NCBI RefSeq assembly: GCF_003002055.1
Contig: NZ_PVZF01000016.1
Coordinates: 62,001-126,000, forward strand
Direction: 5' to 3'
DNA: 64,000 nt
Origin: Kineococcus rhizosphaerae
GTDB lineage: Bacteria; Actinomycetota; Actinomycetes; Actinomycetales; Kineococcaceae
Shown: one piece after another, positions 7,822 to 16,358 of the stretch
How positions within the stretch are numbered: the first letter of the stretch is position 1
Layout: each line of letters starts with the position of its first letter
Program-made: the position numbers and the translations under genes
Notes under the pieces: generated by a model
Databases searched by the model: none
Seen by the model: the letters and a program-made list of their open reading frames with translations, nothing else
Told to the model about the DNA's origin: nothing

Positions 7822-8961
7822 TCACTTCAGGGCGGCGATCTGCTGCTCCGGGGTCAACGTGCTGGACACGAAGGCGTCCGGCGGCAACTGGTCGTCGCAC
7901 TGCACGGGGTGCGGCTGCCCCGACAGGGAGTCCTCGAACGCGGTCTGCGGGAACTCGGTGGTGTCGGGCAGGACCCCGCCGCTGGCCTTGGCCACCGCGT
8001 ACTGCACCGCCAGCCGCCCCATGGCGTTCTGGGAGTCGACGGTGAACAGCTCGAAGCCCTTGCCCGCCTCCTTGCGGTCCCGGTAGTCGCACGCGAGCTG
8101 GTTGGAGTCCTCGGTGGCGATGGTGGGGATCGGCCGGCCCGCCTGGTCGAAGGCCCCGAAGGCGCTGGCCAGCGCGGACCCGAAGTCCGTCGTGACGGCG
8201 TCGATCTTCGGGTTGGTGGCCAGCGCGGCCGTCACGACCCGCTGCGTCTGCGCCGGGTCCCAGTTCGTCACCGCGTAGGGGGTCTGGCCCACGAAGGTGA
8301 TGTCCGGGTGGTCCTTCAGGACGCGCTGCATGCCCTCGTACTCGGCCTGGCTCTGGGAGTTCGCCGCCGGCCCGCCCAGGTTGAGCACGGTCCCCCCGTC
8401 GGGCAGGGCCTTGACCAGGAACTGCGCCCACAGCTCGCCGGCCTTGCTGAAGTCGGTGCTGATGAAGGCGTCGTAGTCCTTGCCCGGCCGGCCACCGGGA
8501 TCGACGCGGTACGGCACCGTGACGACCCCGGCGTCGTGCGCGCTGCGCAGGGCGGGCAGCATCGCCTGTCCTGCGTCCGGGAACACCACCAGGGCGTCAA
8601 CCCCCTTGGCGACGAAACCCTGGACGTCCGAGATCGCCTTCTGGGTGTTGCCCTGCCCGTCCGCGTAGGAGAAGTCCGTCACGCTCGGGCACTTCGAGGC
8701 CTCGTCCCGCGCCTCGGCCGCCGTCACCTGACGCCAGTTGTTCCCCCCGAAACCGTCGGCGAGAGCGAGGGTGATCTTCTTCGTGCCGCACCAGGACGGG
8801 GCACCGGCCAGGGGCGTGCCCTGACCGGAGGCCTCCGCCTGGCCCCCGGCGGTGTCGCCGCTGCCGGTCGAGCCGCAGGCCGCGAGCCCGAGCAGGAGGG
8901 TGCCGGCGAGCGCGGAGACCCGGCGGTGCCGGCGGGAGGTGGGCGAGCCGTAGCGGTGCAT
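7822..8961 (-). CDS. RbsB-like sugar-binding lipoprotein of an ABC importer
   Basis: The 379-residue protein has a lipoprotein signal: basic N terminus, hydrophobic stretch and lipobox LAACG. The mature part is a type I periplasmic-binding fold (Peripla_BP_4), with VDALVVFPDAGQAMLP and DAVTTDFGSALASAFGAFDQAG matching ribose/xylose-type binding proteins. It should capture a sugar or polyol outside the membrane. No ATPase or permease gene is adjacent, so it is an orphan binding protein. ATG at 8961 is chosen because AGAAGGGA lies just upstream; an in-frame extension to 9240 would bury the signal peptide. Confidence 0.9.
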   Translation of the reverse strand: MHRYGSPTSRRHRRVSALAGTLLLGLAACGSTGSGDTAGGQAEASGQGTPLAGAPSWCGTKKITLALADGFGGNNWRQVTAAEARDEASKCPSVTDFSYADGQGNTQKAISDVQGFVAKGVDALVVFPDAGQAMLPALRSAHDAGVVTVPYRVDPGGRPGKDYDAFISTDFSKAGELWAQFLVKALPDGGTVLNLGGPAANSQSQAEYEGMQRVLKDHPDITFVGQTPYAVTNWDPAQTQRVVTAALATNPKIDAVTTDFGSALASAFGAFDQAGRPIPTIATEDSNQLACDYRDRKEAGKGFELFTVDSQNAMGRLAVQYAVAKASGGVLPDTTEFPQTAFEDSLSGQPHPVQCDDQLPPDAFVSSTLTPEQQIAALK

Positions 8962-9266
8962 GGCGGTCCCTTCTGATGCACTCCCCCCACCGTCGGGGGG
9001 AGGTGTTTCCACGGGTGGACGACGAGTCGGCAGAGGGTTTCCGGCGCCGACCGGAGGATGCTCGGGCAGTGGGAGGACCGGCGGTCCGTCCGCGTTCAGT
9101 TCGACGCGCCTCGCTGCGCGTGTCCAGTATGGTTGAACACGTGGTTCGCCCGCAAGAGTTTCGGTGAACAGGCACCGTGTGAACGGGCGCCGGGGACCGG
9201 AGCGGCCGGACCGCGACGACGACTCGACGGCCGGGCGCACGTCCGGCCCCGTTCCCTGGAGGTCGG
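8962..9266. promoter_or_regulatory. Divergent intergenic region with hairpin and inverted repeat
   Basis: About 305 bases without a gene separate the binding-protein gene from the PRISE reductase gene. Two structures are visible. One is a GC hairpin at 8981-9002 (CTCCCCCC, 6-base loop, GGGGGGAG), in the leader of the minus-strand gene. The other is a near-perfect inverted repeat at 9119-9141 (CGTGTCCA, 7 bases, TGAACACG; 7 of 8 pairs), a good operator candidate for either gene. No small ORF with a convincing ribosome site was seen. Confidence 0.5.
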
Positions 9267-10340
9267 ATGGACAACCACGACGCGCGGACCACGTTGGTCG
9301 TCGGCGCGACCGGGATCTCCGGAGCGGCGATCTGCCGCGCCGCCCGGGCCCGGGGCTCGCAGGTGCTCGGCGTCTCCCGACGCGAGCCCACCGTCCCCGG
9401 CGTGCAGCACGTGGCCGCCGACCTCCTCGACGACGCGTCGGTGCGCGGGGCGCTGGAACCGCTGCGCCCGTCCACCGTCCACCTGACCGCGTGGGTGCGC
9501 CGCGACACCGAAGCCGAGAACATCGAGACCAACTCCGCCGTCGTGCGCCGGATCCTCGACGCCCTCGGGCCCGCGGGCAGCGTCGGGCACGTGGCGCTCA
9601 TGACCGGCCTGAAGCACTACCTCGGCCCGTTCGAGGCCTACGCCCAGGGGAAGACCCCGGACACGCCGTTCCACGAGGACGAACCCCGGCTCGACCTGCC
9701 GAACTTCTACTACGCCCAGGAGGACGTGCTCTTCGAGGCCGCCGCGCGGTACGGCTTCACGTGGAGCGTGCACCGCTCCCACACCGTGATCGGGCACGCG
9801 GTCGGCAACGCCATGAACATGGCGCTGACCATCGCGGTGGCGGCCTCGATCGCGCGGGAGACCGGCCGTCCGCTGGTCTTCCCGGGGTCCGCGGCGCAGT
9901 GGAACGGCCTGACCGACGTCACCGACGCCGACGTGCTCGCCGACCAGATGCTGTGGGCGGCAAGCACTCCGGCAGCCGCTGACCAGGCCTTCAACATCGT
10001 CAACGGTGACGTCTTCCGGTGGCGCTGGATGTGGCCGCGCATCGCCGGCTGGTTCGGTGTGGAGTGGGAGGGCTGGTCCGGTGAGGACCGCCCGTTCCAG
10101 ACCCGGATGGCCGAGGCGGCCGGGGTGTGGCGCGACGTCGCCTCCCGTCACGGCCTGGTCGAGCAGGACGTGGAACGGCTCGCGAGCTGGTGGCACACCG
10201 ACAGCGACCTGGGACGCCCCATGGAGGTCGTGACCGACATGGCCCGCAGCCGCGCCGCCGGGTTCACGACCTACCGGTCGTCCTGGGACTCCTTCCGGAC
10301 CCAGTTCGAGCGGTACCGCGCCGAACGCCTGATCCCCTGA
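9267..10340 (+). CDS. PRISE-type SDR reductase (progesterone 5-beta-reductase/iridoid synthase-like)
   Basis: This 357-residue atypical SDR has GATGISG at the N terminus and the PRISE hallmark NFYYAQED, which carries the catalytic Tyr, plus the GLKHYLG region containing the upstream Lys. Plant members reduce activated C=C bonds of enones with NADPH; bacterial members are mostly uncharacterised and annotated as epimerase-like. The ATG has a good GGAGG site. It stands alone between a divergent sugar-binding-protein gene and a convergent GntR gene. An enone or aldehyde reductase role is the best guess. Confidence 0.85.
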   Translation: MDNHDARTTLVVGATGISGAAICRAARARGSQVLGVSRREPTVPGVQHVAADLLDDASVRGALEPLRPSTVHLTAWVRRDTEAENIETNSAVVRRILDALGPAGSVGHVALMTGLKHYLGPFEAYAQGKTPDTPFHEDEPRLDLPNFYYAQEDVLFEAAARYGFTWSVHRSHTVIGHAVGNAMNMALTIAVAASIARETGRPLVFPGSAAQWNGLTDVTDADVLADQMLWAASTPAAADQAFNIVNGDVFRWRWMWPRIAGWFGVEWEGWSGEDRPFQTRMAEAAGVWRDVASRHGLVEQDVERLASWWHTDSDLGRPMEVVTDMARSRAAGFTTYRSSWDSFRTQFERYRAERLIP

Positions 10341-10385
10341 CGCCGGCGCCCACCCCGGTCTCCTCCCGCGCGGCCCTGCTCCGCG

Positions 10386-11051
10386 TCAGGAGGTGAAGAG
10401 GTCGGGGTGGCGCATCAGCTCGATGCGCGTGCGCTTGATGTGCCCCGCCAGGACGTGCTCGGCGGACTCCGCGTCCCGGCGGCGCACGGCGTCGATCAGC
10501 AGGCGGTGCTCGGCGTTGATCACCCACCGCCGGTCCTGCCCGGCCAGCATCGCGAAGGCGCGGCGGTAGAACTGGGTGGTGTCCCAGTACCGTTCGGCCA
10601 GCAGGGTCAGCTCGGCGGACGTGCTGCGGCTGTAAGTGAGCCAGTGGAGTTCACGGTCCAGCCGGAGGAACACCTCGACGTCGTCGTTGTCCTCGATGGC
10701 CGCCTGCAACTCCTCCAGGCGCACGACGTCGTCGTCGGTCAGGTGGGGCACGCTCTCGGCCAGGGCCAGGGGCTCGATGCGTTCGCGGATCTTGTAGGCG
10801 ATGTCGAACGCCTCCGTGTCCATGCTGGTGACCCACGCCCCACTGCTCGAGCGCAGCCGGACCAGCCCCGAGCTCTCCAGGATGCGCAGGGCCTCGCGGA
10901 CGGGGAGCCGGCTGGTGCCGAACTCCGCGGCGAGCTCGTCCTGGACGATGCGCTGCCCCGGTTGCAGGTGGCCGTCGAGGATGAGTTCGCGCAGCCGTTC
11001 GGCGATGCGCCGGCTCACCACGCCGTTGCCCTCGGACGCGGACGACGCCAC
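10386..11051 (-). CDS. GntR-family regulator, FCD subfamily
   Basis: The 221-residue protein has a winged helix (about 10-75, with ILDGHLQPGQRIVQDELAAE and SRLPVREALRILES) and an all-helical FCD domain with metal-ligand-type His residues (RELHWLTY, AEHRLLIDAV, HIKRT). FCD regulators usually respond to carboxylic acids. GTG at 11051 follows GGAGGAGG; longer in-frame starts are not supported. It is downstream of the VOC gene on the same strand and probably controls the VOC/E1-E2 divergon through the GGATCC-centred palindromes at 11641-11704. Confidence 0.92.
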   Translation of the reverse strand: MASSASEGNGVVSRRIAERLRELILDGHLQPGQRIVQDELAAEFGTSRLPVREALRILESSGLVRLRSSSGAWVTSMDTEAFDIAYKIRERIEPLALAESVPHLTDDDVVRLEELQAAIEDNDDVEVFLRLDRELHWLTYSRSTSAELTLLAERYWDTTQFYRRAFAMLAGQDRRWVINAEHRLLIDAVRRRDAESAEHVLAGHIKRTRIELMRHPDLFTS

Positions 11052-11098
11052 GGCAAGCCTCCTCCCCCGGCCCGTCGTGCGCGGGCGGCCGGAGCAGT

Positions 11099-11629
11099 CT
11101 ACGGTCGCGGCTCGGCCCGCTCCTGCGGTGGCTGCCGGTCGAAGGCCTTGCCCCGGGGGTAGGAGACGAGCTCGAACTGCATCCCCCACGGGGACAGGAA
11201 GTAGATCCAGCGCTGCCCGGCGCTTGGACCGCGGCTGGTCGTGGGTTCTCCGAGCACCGTGACGTCCGGGCGCCCGCGCAGGAACGCGACGGCGGCGTCG
11301 AGGTCCTCCACGTACAGGGCCACGTGGTGGCCGCCGACGTCGCTGTTGAGCGGGGGTTCCTCGCGCCGCTCGCGGGCCTCGTACTCGAAGACCTCGAAGA
11401 CGGCTGCGCCCCCGCACCGGAAGAAGTGCAGTTCGCGCATGACCGTGTCGGGAGCCACGTTCATGTGGGTGCGCATCCAGTCGTCCTGGTGGGCGAAGGG
11501 CCCGAGCGAGTACAGGTACTCGCAGCCCAGCACGTCCACGAGGAACTCCCGGGCCTGCTCCAGGTCGGGCACGGTGAAGCCGACGTGGTCCAGGCCACGC
11601 AGTCCCGGCAGGCTGGTGAGCGGTGCCAT
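11099..11629 (-). CDS. VOC (glyoxalase/dioxygenase) family protein
   Basis: A 176-residue vicinal-oxygen-chelate protein with two beta-alpha-beta-beta-beta modules: GLDHVGFTVPDLEQAREF near residue 12, and HHVALYVEDLDAAVAFLRG in the second half. Metal-ligand candidates are H15, H83 and the Glu in WGMQFELVSYP. It may be a lyase, an isomerase or an extradiol-type enzyme. ATG at 11629 is preferred to the preceding in-frame TTG because it is five bases from AAGGAGG. It is divergent from the E1-E2 operon and shares its control region, so it probably supplies or processes the keto-acid substrate. Confidence 0.85.
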   Translation of the reverse strand: MAPLTSLPGLRGLDHVGFTVPDLEQAREFLVDVLGCEYLYSLGPFAHQDDWMRTHMNVAPDTVMRELHFFRCGGAAVFEVFEYEARERREEPPLNSDVGGHHVALYVEDLDAAVAFLRGRPDVTVLGEPTTSRGPSAGQRWIYFLSPWGMQFELVSYPRGKAFDRQPPQERAEPRP

Positions 11630-11640
11630 CAAGTCCTCCT

Positions 11641-11704
11641 TCGGATCCGATGGGCCGTCAGCTTACGCAGGATCGCCAGTGATGTCTTGCGATCGGATCC
11701 GATC
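11641..11704. promoter_or_regulatory. Two GGATCC-centred palindromic operators
   Basis: TCGGATCCGA (11641-11650) and GATCGGATCCGATC (11691-11704) are perfect palindromes sharing a 10-base core, with centres 52 bases apart in the divergent VOC/E1 promoter region. Palindromes of this size are typical for GntR/FCD dimers, and the GntR gene is two genes away. The second copy lies about 45 bases upstream of the E1 start, suitable for repression. Confidence 0.6.
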
Positions 11705-11748
11705 GATGTCACAGTCGTCGTGCACACGAGGCCGTTCGAGGAGGAATC

Positions 11749-13926
11749 ATGGCCACGTCCCGACCGCTCGGCGCCTCGGCGCCCTGGGTGGAACTGCGCA
11801 CCACCGACGAGGACTGGGACCAGGTGGACGGCGACGTCCTGCTGCGGATGCTGGGGCAGCTCACCTGGATCCGGACCTTCGAGCAGCACGTCCTGGACCT
11901 GGCCGGTCAGGGTCTGGTGCACGGTCCCGCGCACTCCAGCATCGGCCAGGAGGGCGGTGCCGTCGGCTCCATCCTGGGCCTGCGCAGCGACGACCAGGTC
12001 AACGGCTCGCACCGCGGGCACCACCAGTTCCTGGCCAAGGCGTTCGGGCACGTGGCGAAGACCTCCCCCGGATCGCTGCCGGAGATCACCCCGGAGGTCC
12101 GCACCGTCCTGGAGCGCACGCTCGCCGAGATCTGCGGGCTGGCCCGCGGGTACTGCCGCGGCCGCGGCGGGTCGATGCACCTGCAGTGGCAGGAGGCCGG
12201 CGCGATGGGCACGAACGCCATCGTCGGCGGCGGTGTTCCGCAGGCCGCGGGCTTCGCGTGGGCGGACAGGCAGGCCGGGACCGACGCCGTCTCCGTCACG
12301 TACTTCGGGGACGGTGCCGTCAACATCGGCTCCGTGCTCGAGACCTTCAACCTCGCCGCCGCCTGGAAGCTGCCGATCTGCTTCTTCATCGAGAACAACC
12401 AGTACGCCGTCTCGACGCACGTCAGCGAGGCCACCGGGGAACCGCGCCTGTCGGCCCGGGGCCCGGGTTTCGGGATCCCGAGCTGGCGCGTCGACGGCAT
12501 GGACCCGCTCGCGGTGCACCTCGCCACGACCCAGGCCCTGGAAGTCATGCGCAACGGCGGCGGGCCCACCCTCATCGAGGCGGAGGTCTACCGCTTCTTC
12601 CACCAGAACGGCCCGTACCCCGGCAGCGCCTTCGGCTACCGCGGCAAGGACGAGGAACGCGCCTGGCGGGAACGGGACCCCCTGCAGGCCGTCCGCCGTC
12701 ACGTGGAGCGCCGGAACCTGGCCACCGCGGAGGAGGTCGACCGGGCCGCGGCCGACGTCGAGGCAGTGATGACGGAGATAGAAGCCGAACTGCTGGAACC
12801 GGTCCCCGGCGGCAAACCGTCCCAGCGACGCATCCGGGAGTCCGAGTGGCCGAACCGCGACTTCGTCGACATCGGCATCCGCGGTGACCTCAGCGAGTTC
12901 GACGGGACGCGGAACGAGGAACTCGACTCCTACGACGGCGACACGAAGCAGTGGAAGTTCATCGACGCCGTGGCCGCCGTCATGGACCGGCGGATGAGCA
13001 CCGACGAGTCGATCGTCGTGCTCGGCGAGGACGTGCATAAGCTCAAGGGCGGCACCAACGGCGCGACGCGCGACCTGGCCCAGCACCACCCGGGCCGGGT
13101 GCTGGGCACCCCCATCAGCGAGAACGCGTTCACCGGCCTCGGCGGCGGGATCGCCCTGGACGGGCGGTACAAACCGGTCGTCGAGTTCATGTACGCCGAC
13201 TTCATGTGGGTCGCCGCCGACCAGTTGTTCAACCAGGTCGCCCGCGCGCGCCACATGTTCGGTGGTCACAGCGCCGTCCCCTTCGTGCTGCGCAGCAAAC
13301 TGGCCGCCGGGACCGGGTACGGTTCCCAGCACTCGATGGACCCCGCCGGGATCCTGACGACGTCCGCGGGCCTGCGGGTCGTCGCCCCCAGCAGCCCGTT
13401 CGACTACATCGGCCTCATGAACTCGGCCCTCACCTGCCAGGACCCGGTGGTGGTCCTGGAGAGCGTGGAACTGTACGCGACGCAGGGACCGGCTCCCGTC
13501 GACGACCTGGACTACGTGCTGCCCGTCGGTCGCGCCGCCCTGCGGCGCAGCGGGCGGGAACTCACGGTCATCTCCTACCTGGGCATGGTCGCCAAGTGCC
13601 TCGAAGCCGTCGAGCGCACCGGGGTCGACGCCGACGTGATCGACCTGCGCTGGCTGGACCGGGCGAGCATCGACTGGGACACCGTCGAGGCCAGCGTCAA
13701 GGCGACGAACAACGTGCTCATCGTCGAGGAGGGGGCGCTCGGGACCTCCTACGGGGGGTGGCTCGCCGACGAGATCCAGCGCCGCCTCTTCGACTGGCTG
13801 GACCAGCCCGTCCAGCGCGTCACCGGGGCCGAGGCGTCCCCCAGCATCAGCAAGGTCCTCGAACGCGCCGCCATCGCCGGCGTCGAGGAGATCGTCCACA
13901 AGCTCGAGGAGATCCGGCCCGCATGA
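11749..13926 (+). CDS. 2-oxo acid dehydrogenase E1, alpha and beta subunits fused
   Basis: The 725-residue protein joins an E1-alpha part (about 1-345) and an E1-beta part (about 390-725). The alpha part has the GSHRGHHQF segment and the thiamine diphosphate motif starting GDG at 187, ending in ENNQYAVST. The beta part has LGEDVHKLKGGTNG at about 425 and TPISENAFTGLGGG. It decarboxylates a 2-oxo acid (or acetoin-like substrate) and acylates the lipoyl group of E2, encoded next. It most resembles acetoin- or branched-chain-type complexes, not the homodimeric actinobacterial AceE. The ATG has GAGGAGG upstream. No E3 gene is nearby, so the housekeeping Lpd must serve. Confidence 0.93.
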   Translation: MATSRPLGASAPWVELRTTDEDWDQVDGDVLLRMLGQLTWIRTFEQHVLDLAGQGLVHGPAHSSIGQEGGAVGSILGLRSDDQVNGSHRGHHQFLAKAFGHVAKTSPGSLPEITPEVRTVLERTLAEICGLARGYCRGRGGSMHLQWQEAGAMGTNAIVGGGVPQAAGFAWADRQAGTDAVSVTYFGDGAVNIGSVLETFNLAAAWKLPICFFIENNQYAVSTHVSEATGEPRLSARGPGFGIPSWRVDGMDPLAVHLATTQALEVMRNGGGPTLIEAEVYRFFHQNGPYPGSAFGYRGKDEERAWRERDPLQAVRRHVERRNLATAEEVDRAAADVEAVMTEIEAELLEPVPGGKPSQRRIRESEWPNRDFVDIGIRGDLSEFDGTRNEELDSYDGDTKQWKFIDAVAAVMDRRMSTDESIVVLGEDVHKLKGGTNGATRDLAQHHPGRVLGTPISENAFTGLGGGIALDGRYKPVVEFMYADFMWVAADQLFNQVARARHMFGGHSAVPFVLRSKLAAGTGYGSQHSMDPAGILTTSAGLRVVAPSSPFDYIGLMNSALTCQDPVVVLESVELYATQGPAPVDDLDYVLPVGRAALRRSGRELTVISYLGMVAKCLEAVERTGVDADVIDLRWLDRASIDWDTVEASVKATNNVLIVEEGALGTSYGGWLADEIQRRLFDWLDQPVQRVTGAEASPSISKVLERAAIAGVEEIVHKLEEIRPA

Positions 13927-13960
13927 GCGCAGCCGTCGAACCGACCCGTGAGGAGGAACG

Positions 13961-15352
13961 GTGCCCAAGCTCCTGAACATGCCCGAGGTCTCCACCGGGG
14001 CGACCGAGGCCGTCGTCTCGGAGTGGCTCGTCCCGGAGAACGGCAGCGTCGAAGCCGGCGACGCCCTGGTGAGCATCGAGACCGACAAGGCCGTCGTGGA
14101 GATCGAGGCCGAGGAGGCGGTCACGGTGGCCCGCGTCCTGGCCCCGGCCGGTGCCACCGTCGAGGTGGGGTCCCCGGTCGCCCTGCTGCTGCTCCCCGGG
14201 GACACCGTCACCGATCTCGACGCCCTGCTCGTGGAACTGGGGGCAGCTCCCGGCACCGACCCCGCCCCGTCCGCCGGGGAGGACAGTGAGGACGACGCAG
14301 ACGGTGAGGACGACGCGGACGGTGAGGACGACCCGGGGACGACCACGCGCGTCTTCGCCAGCCCGCTGGCCCGCAAGCTCCTCAAGGACGCCGGGATCGG
14401 CCTGGACGCGGTCACGGGAACCGGGCCGGGCGGGCGGATCGTGCGCCGCGACGTCGAGCAGGCCATCGCCGCCTCGGACGGACGGGCGGCCGACCCCGGG
14501 ACGGACGGGGGTTCGGGCCCGGAGAGCCTGGAGGGCACGAGCCTGACCCAGGCCCCGCCCGAGGCCGACCTGGAACGGCCCGTCCAGGCCAGCGACACCG
14601 CTCCTGCCGTCGAGGACGCCGGGGAAGGACCCACCCCGAGCCCGGACCGTCCCGCCCGCGAGGGCGCCGGCGCGACCACGCAGGTCCCGCACAGCCGCCT
14701 GCGCCGCGCCGTCGCCGCCCGGCTGACGCAGAGCAAGCGGGAGGCCCCGCACTTCTACGTGAAGGGATCCGTCCGGCTGGACGCCCTGCTCGCGCTGCGC
14801 AGCCAGGTGAACGACGTGAGCCCCACCCGGGTCTCGATCAACGACTTCGTCGTCAAGGCCGTCGGGTTCGCCTCGGCCGCGGTGCCCGACGTGAACGTCA
14901 CCTGGGGCGAGGACGCGATGACCCGTCACACCTCCGTCGACGTCGGGGTCGCCATCGCCTCCTCCCGGGGCCTGGTGACACCGGTGCTGAGGTCGGTCGA
15001 CTCCTCCACCGTCTCCCACGTCGCGGCGACGGTGAAGGAGCTGGCCGCGCGCGCCGAGGCCGGCAAGCTCGCCCAGCGCGACCTCGAGGGCGGGACCATC
15101 GCGGTGACGAACCTCGGCATGCACGGCGTGGAGGAGTTCTCCGCCATCATCAACCCGCCGCACGCGGCGATCCTGGCGGTGGGGGCGGGGCAGCGCCGAC
15201 CCGTCGTGTCCGACGACGGCGAGATCGTCGCCGCGACCGTCATGACCGTCGTCCTGTCGGTGGACCACCGCGCCGTCGACGGTGCGCTCGCCGCGCAGTG
15301 GCTGCGCACGTTCACCGGTGCGCTCGAAGCGCCGATGACGCTCCTGACCTAG
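13961..15352 (+). CDS. Dihydrolipoyl acyltransferase E2 component
   Basis: The 463-residue protein has one lipoyl domain (about 1-80, lipoyl-lysine K43 in IETDKAVVE), a very acidic Asp/Glu linker (about 108-125), a peripheral-subunit-binding domain (about 131-168, FASPLARKLLKDAG), a second Pro/Ala linker and the catalytic domain with H436 and D440 in HRAVDG. It transfers the acyl group made by the upstream E1 to CoA. The GTG start follows AGGAGG, 34 bases after the E1 stop. The acidic linker repeats a DDADGED unit and may vary between strains. Confidence 0.95.
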   Translation: MPKLLNMPEVSTGATEAVVSEWLVPENGSVEAGDALVSIETDKAVVEIEAEEAVTVARVLAPAGATVEVGSPVALLLLPGDTVTDLDALLVELGAAPGTDPAPSAGEDSEDDADGEDDADGEDDPGTTTRVFASPLARKLLKDAGIGLDAVTGTGPGGRIVRRDVEQAIAASDGRAADPGTDGGSGPESLEGTSLTQAPPEADLERPVQASDTAPAVEDAGEGPTPSPDRPAREGAGATTQVPHSRLRRAVAARLTQSKREAPHFYVKGSVRLDALLALRSQVNDVSPTRVSINDFVVKAVGFASAAVPDVNVTWGEDAMTRHTSVDVGVAIASSRGLVTPVLRSVDSSTVSHVAATVKELAARAEAGKLAQRDLEGGTIAVTNLGMHGVEEFSAIINPPHAAILAVGAGQRRPVVSDDGEIVAATVMTVVLSVDHRAVDGALAAQWLRTFTGALEAPMTLLT

Positions 15353-15363
15353 AGCGCCGCCGC

Positions 15364-16284
15364 GTGGTCGACACCACCCCGACGGGGGCGGGGTTCTCGC
15401 GGCTGCACCGCGGGACACCCCTCGACGAGGGGTTCGCGTGGCGCGACGTCCTGCCGCCCGTCGTCCCCTGGCACCGGCGCACGCGGGGCGGCCTGGAACT
15501 GCCGGCCGTCGGCCTCCGGCTCCAGGGCCCGCCGGCCTGCGGGTCGCCGGGGGCCGGGTTCGGCGCGGCGGAACTGGCGGAGGTCCTCCGCGGGCCGTTC
15601 ACCCTGCTGGACGTGTCGGACCTGCGGCCCGAGGAGGTCGACGAGGTGGTGGCGCCGGCGATCGGGCTCCTCGGACCCGACGCGGACGCGGTCACGGTGG
15701 CCGCGACGGTCCGGGGTGCCCCGGACGTCGAGGCGCCCGGGTGGACGCGGGAACTGGTGGCGCTCGCGTCGCTGCTCGGACGCAGGACCGTCGACGTCGT
15801 CCTCGTCGACCTCGGGGACGTACCGGCGAGCCCGCACGCCGTGGACGCCCTGCGGCGCTGGAAGCAGCAGACCTCCGCAGCGGGGGTCTCGGTGATCGCG
15901 GGTGCGGCCCGGACGACCGGTGCGTGGCGGCAGCACCTGCCCTTCGACACGGTGGTCCTCGGGGCGGAGACGACGCTCACGGGTGAACCGGGGGACGACC
16001 CGCCGCTCCCGGCGGGCACCGACGTGCTGCGGCGCCTGGAGCGCGGACCGCTCGACGCCGGCTCCTCGGACCCCTCCGTCCGACGGCGGGAATCCGTCTG
16101 CCGGGAGTTCGGCACCGACCTGCCCACCGCGGTGCTGCACCACCACCTGCACGAGTTCCGGACCACGTCGTGCCTCGTCGACGTGCGGGACGAGGACGAC
16201 GTGCGTGCTGTCCTGCGGGCAGCGGGGTCCTGGCTCTCCCAGTCGCTCTTCGACCGCCTCGCAGACGCCGACCACCCCTCGTGA
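15364..16284 (+). CDS. Degenerate aldo-keto-reductase-like protein
   Basis: This 306-residue protein starts at GTG 12 bases after the E2 stop. It has no clean family motif, but its order of elements follows D-threo-aldose 1-dehydrogenase-type aldo-keto reductases: LELPAVGL near the N terminus, VDVVLVDLGDVP like the strand ending in H-W/D, a central SAAGVSVIAGAAR and a C-terminal CREFGTDLPTAVLHHHLH followed by a segment like the NADP-binding end. The catalytic Tyr/Lys/His set is not recognisable. It may be a non-catalytic relative or a strongly diverged enzyme. Conserved coupling to the E1-E2 operon would suggest a role with that complex. Confidence 0.6.
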   Translation: MVDTTPTGAGFSRLHRGTPLDEGFAWRDVLPPVVPWHRRTRGGLELPAVGLRLQGPPACGSPGAGFGAAELAEVLRGPFTLLDVSDLRPEEVDEVVAPAIGLLGPDADAVTVAATVRGAPDVEAPGWTRELVALASLLGRRTVDVVLVDLGDVPASPHAVDALRRWKQQTSAAGVSVIAGAARTTGAWRQHLPFDTVVLGAETTLTGEPGDDPPLPAGTDVLRRLERGPLDAGSSDPSVRRRESVCREFGTDLPTAVLHHHLHEFRTTSCLVDVRDEDDVRAVLRAAGSWLSQSLFDRLADADHPS

Positions 16285-16358
16285 CCCCTGCGGCGTCCCC
16301 GCTCACCGCCGGGGCGGGACGTGCACCAGGGGACCACGGGGGCCGGGGACTGCGGTGC

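Noticed and set aside
11629-14736. Minus-strand ORF of 1035 codons
   Set aside because: It lies opposite the E1-E2 genes, whose motifs are clear; the translated product is low complexity and matches nothing.
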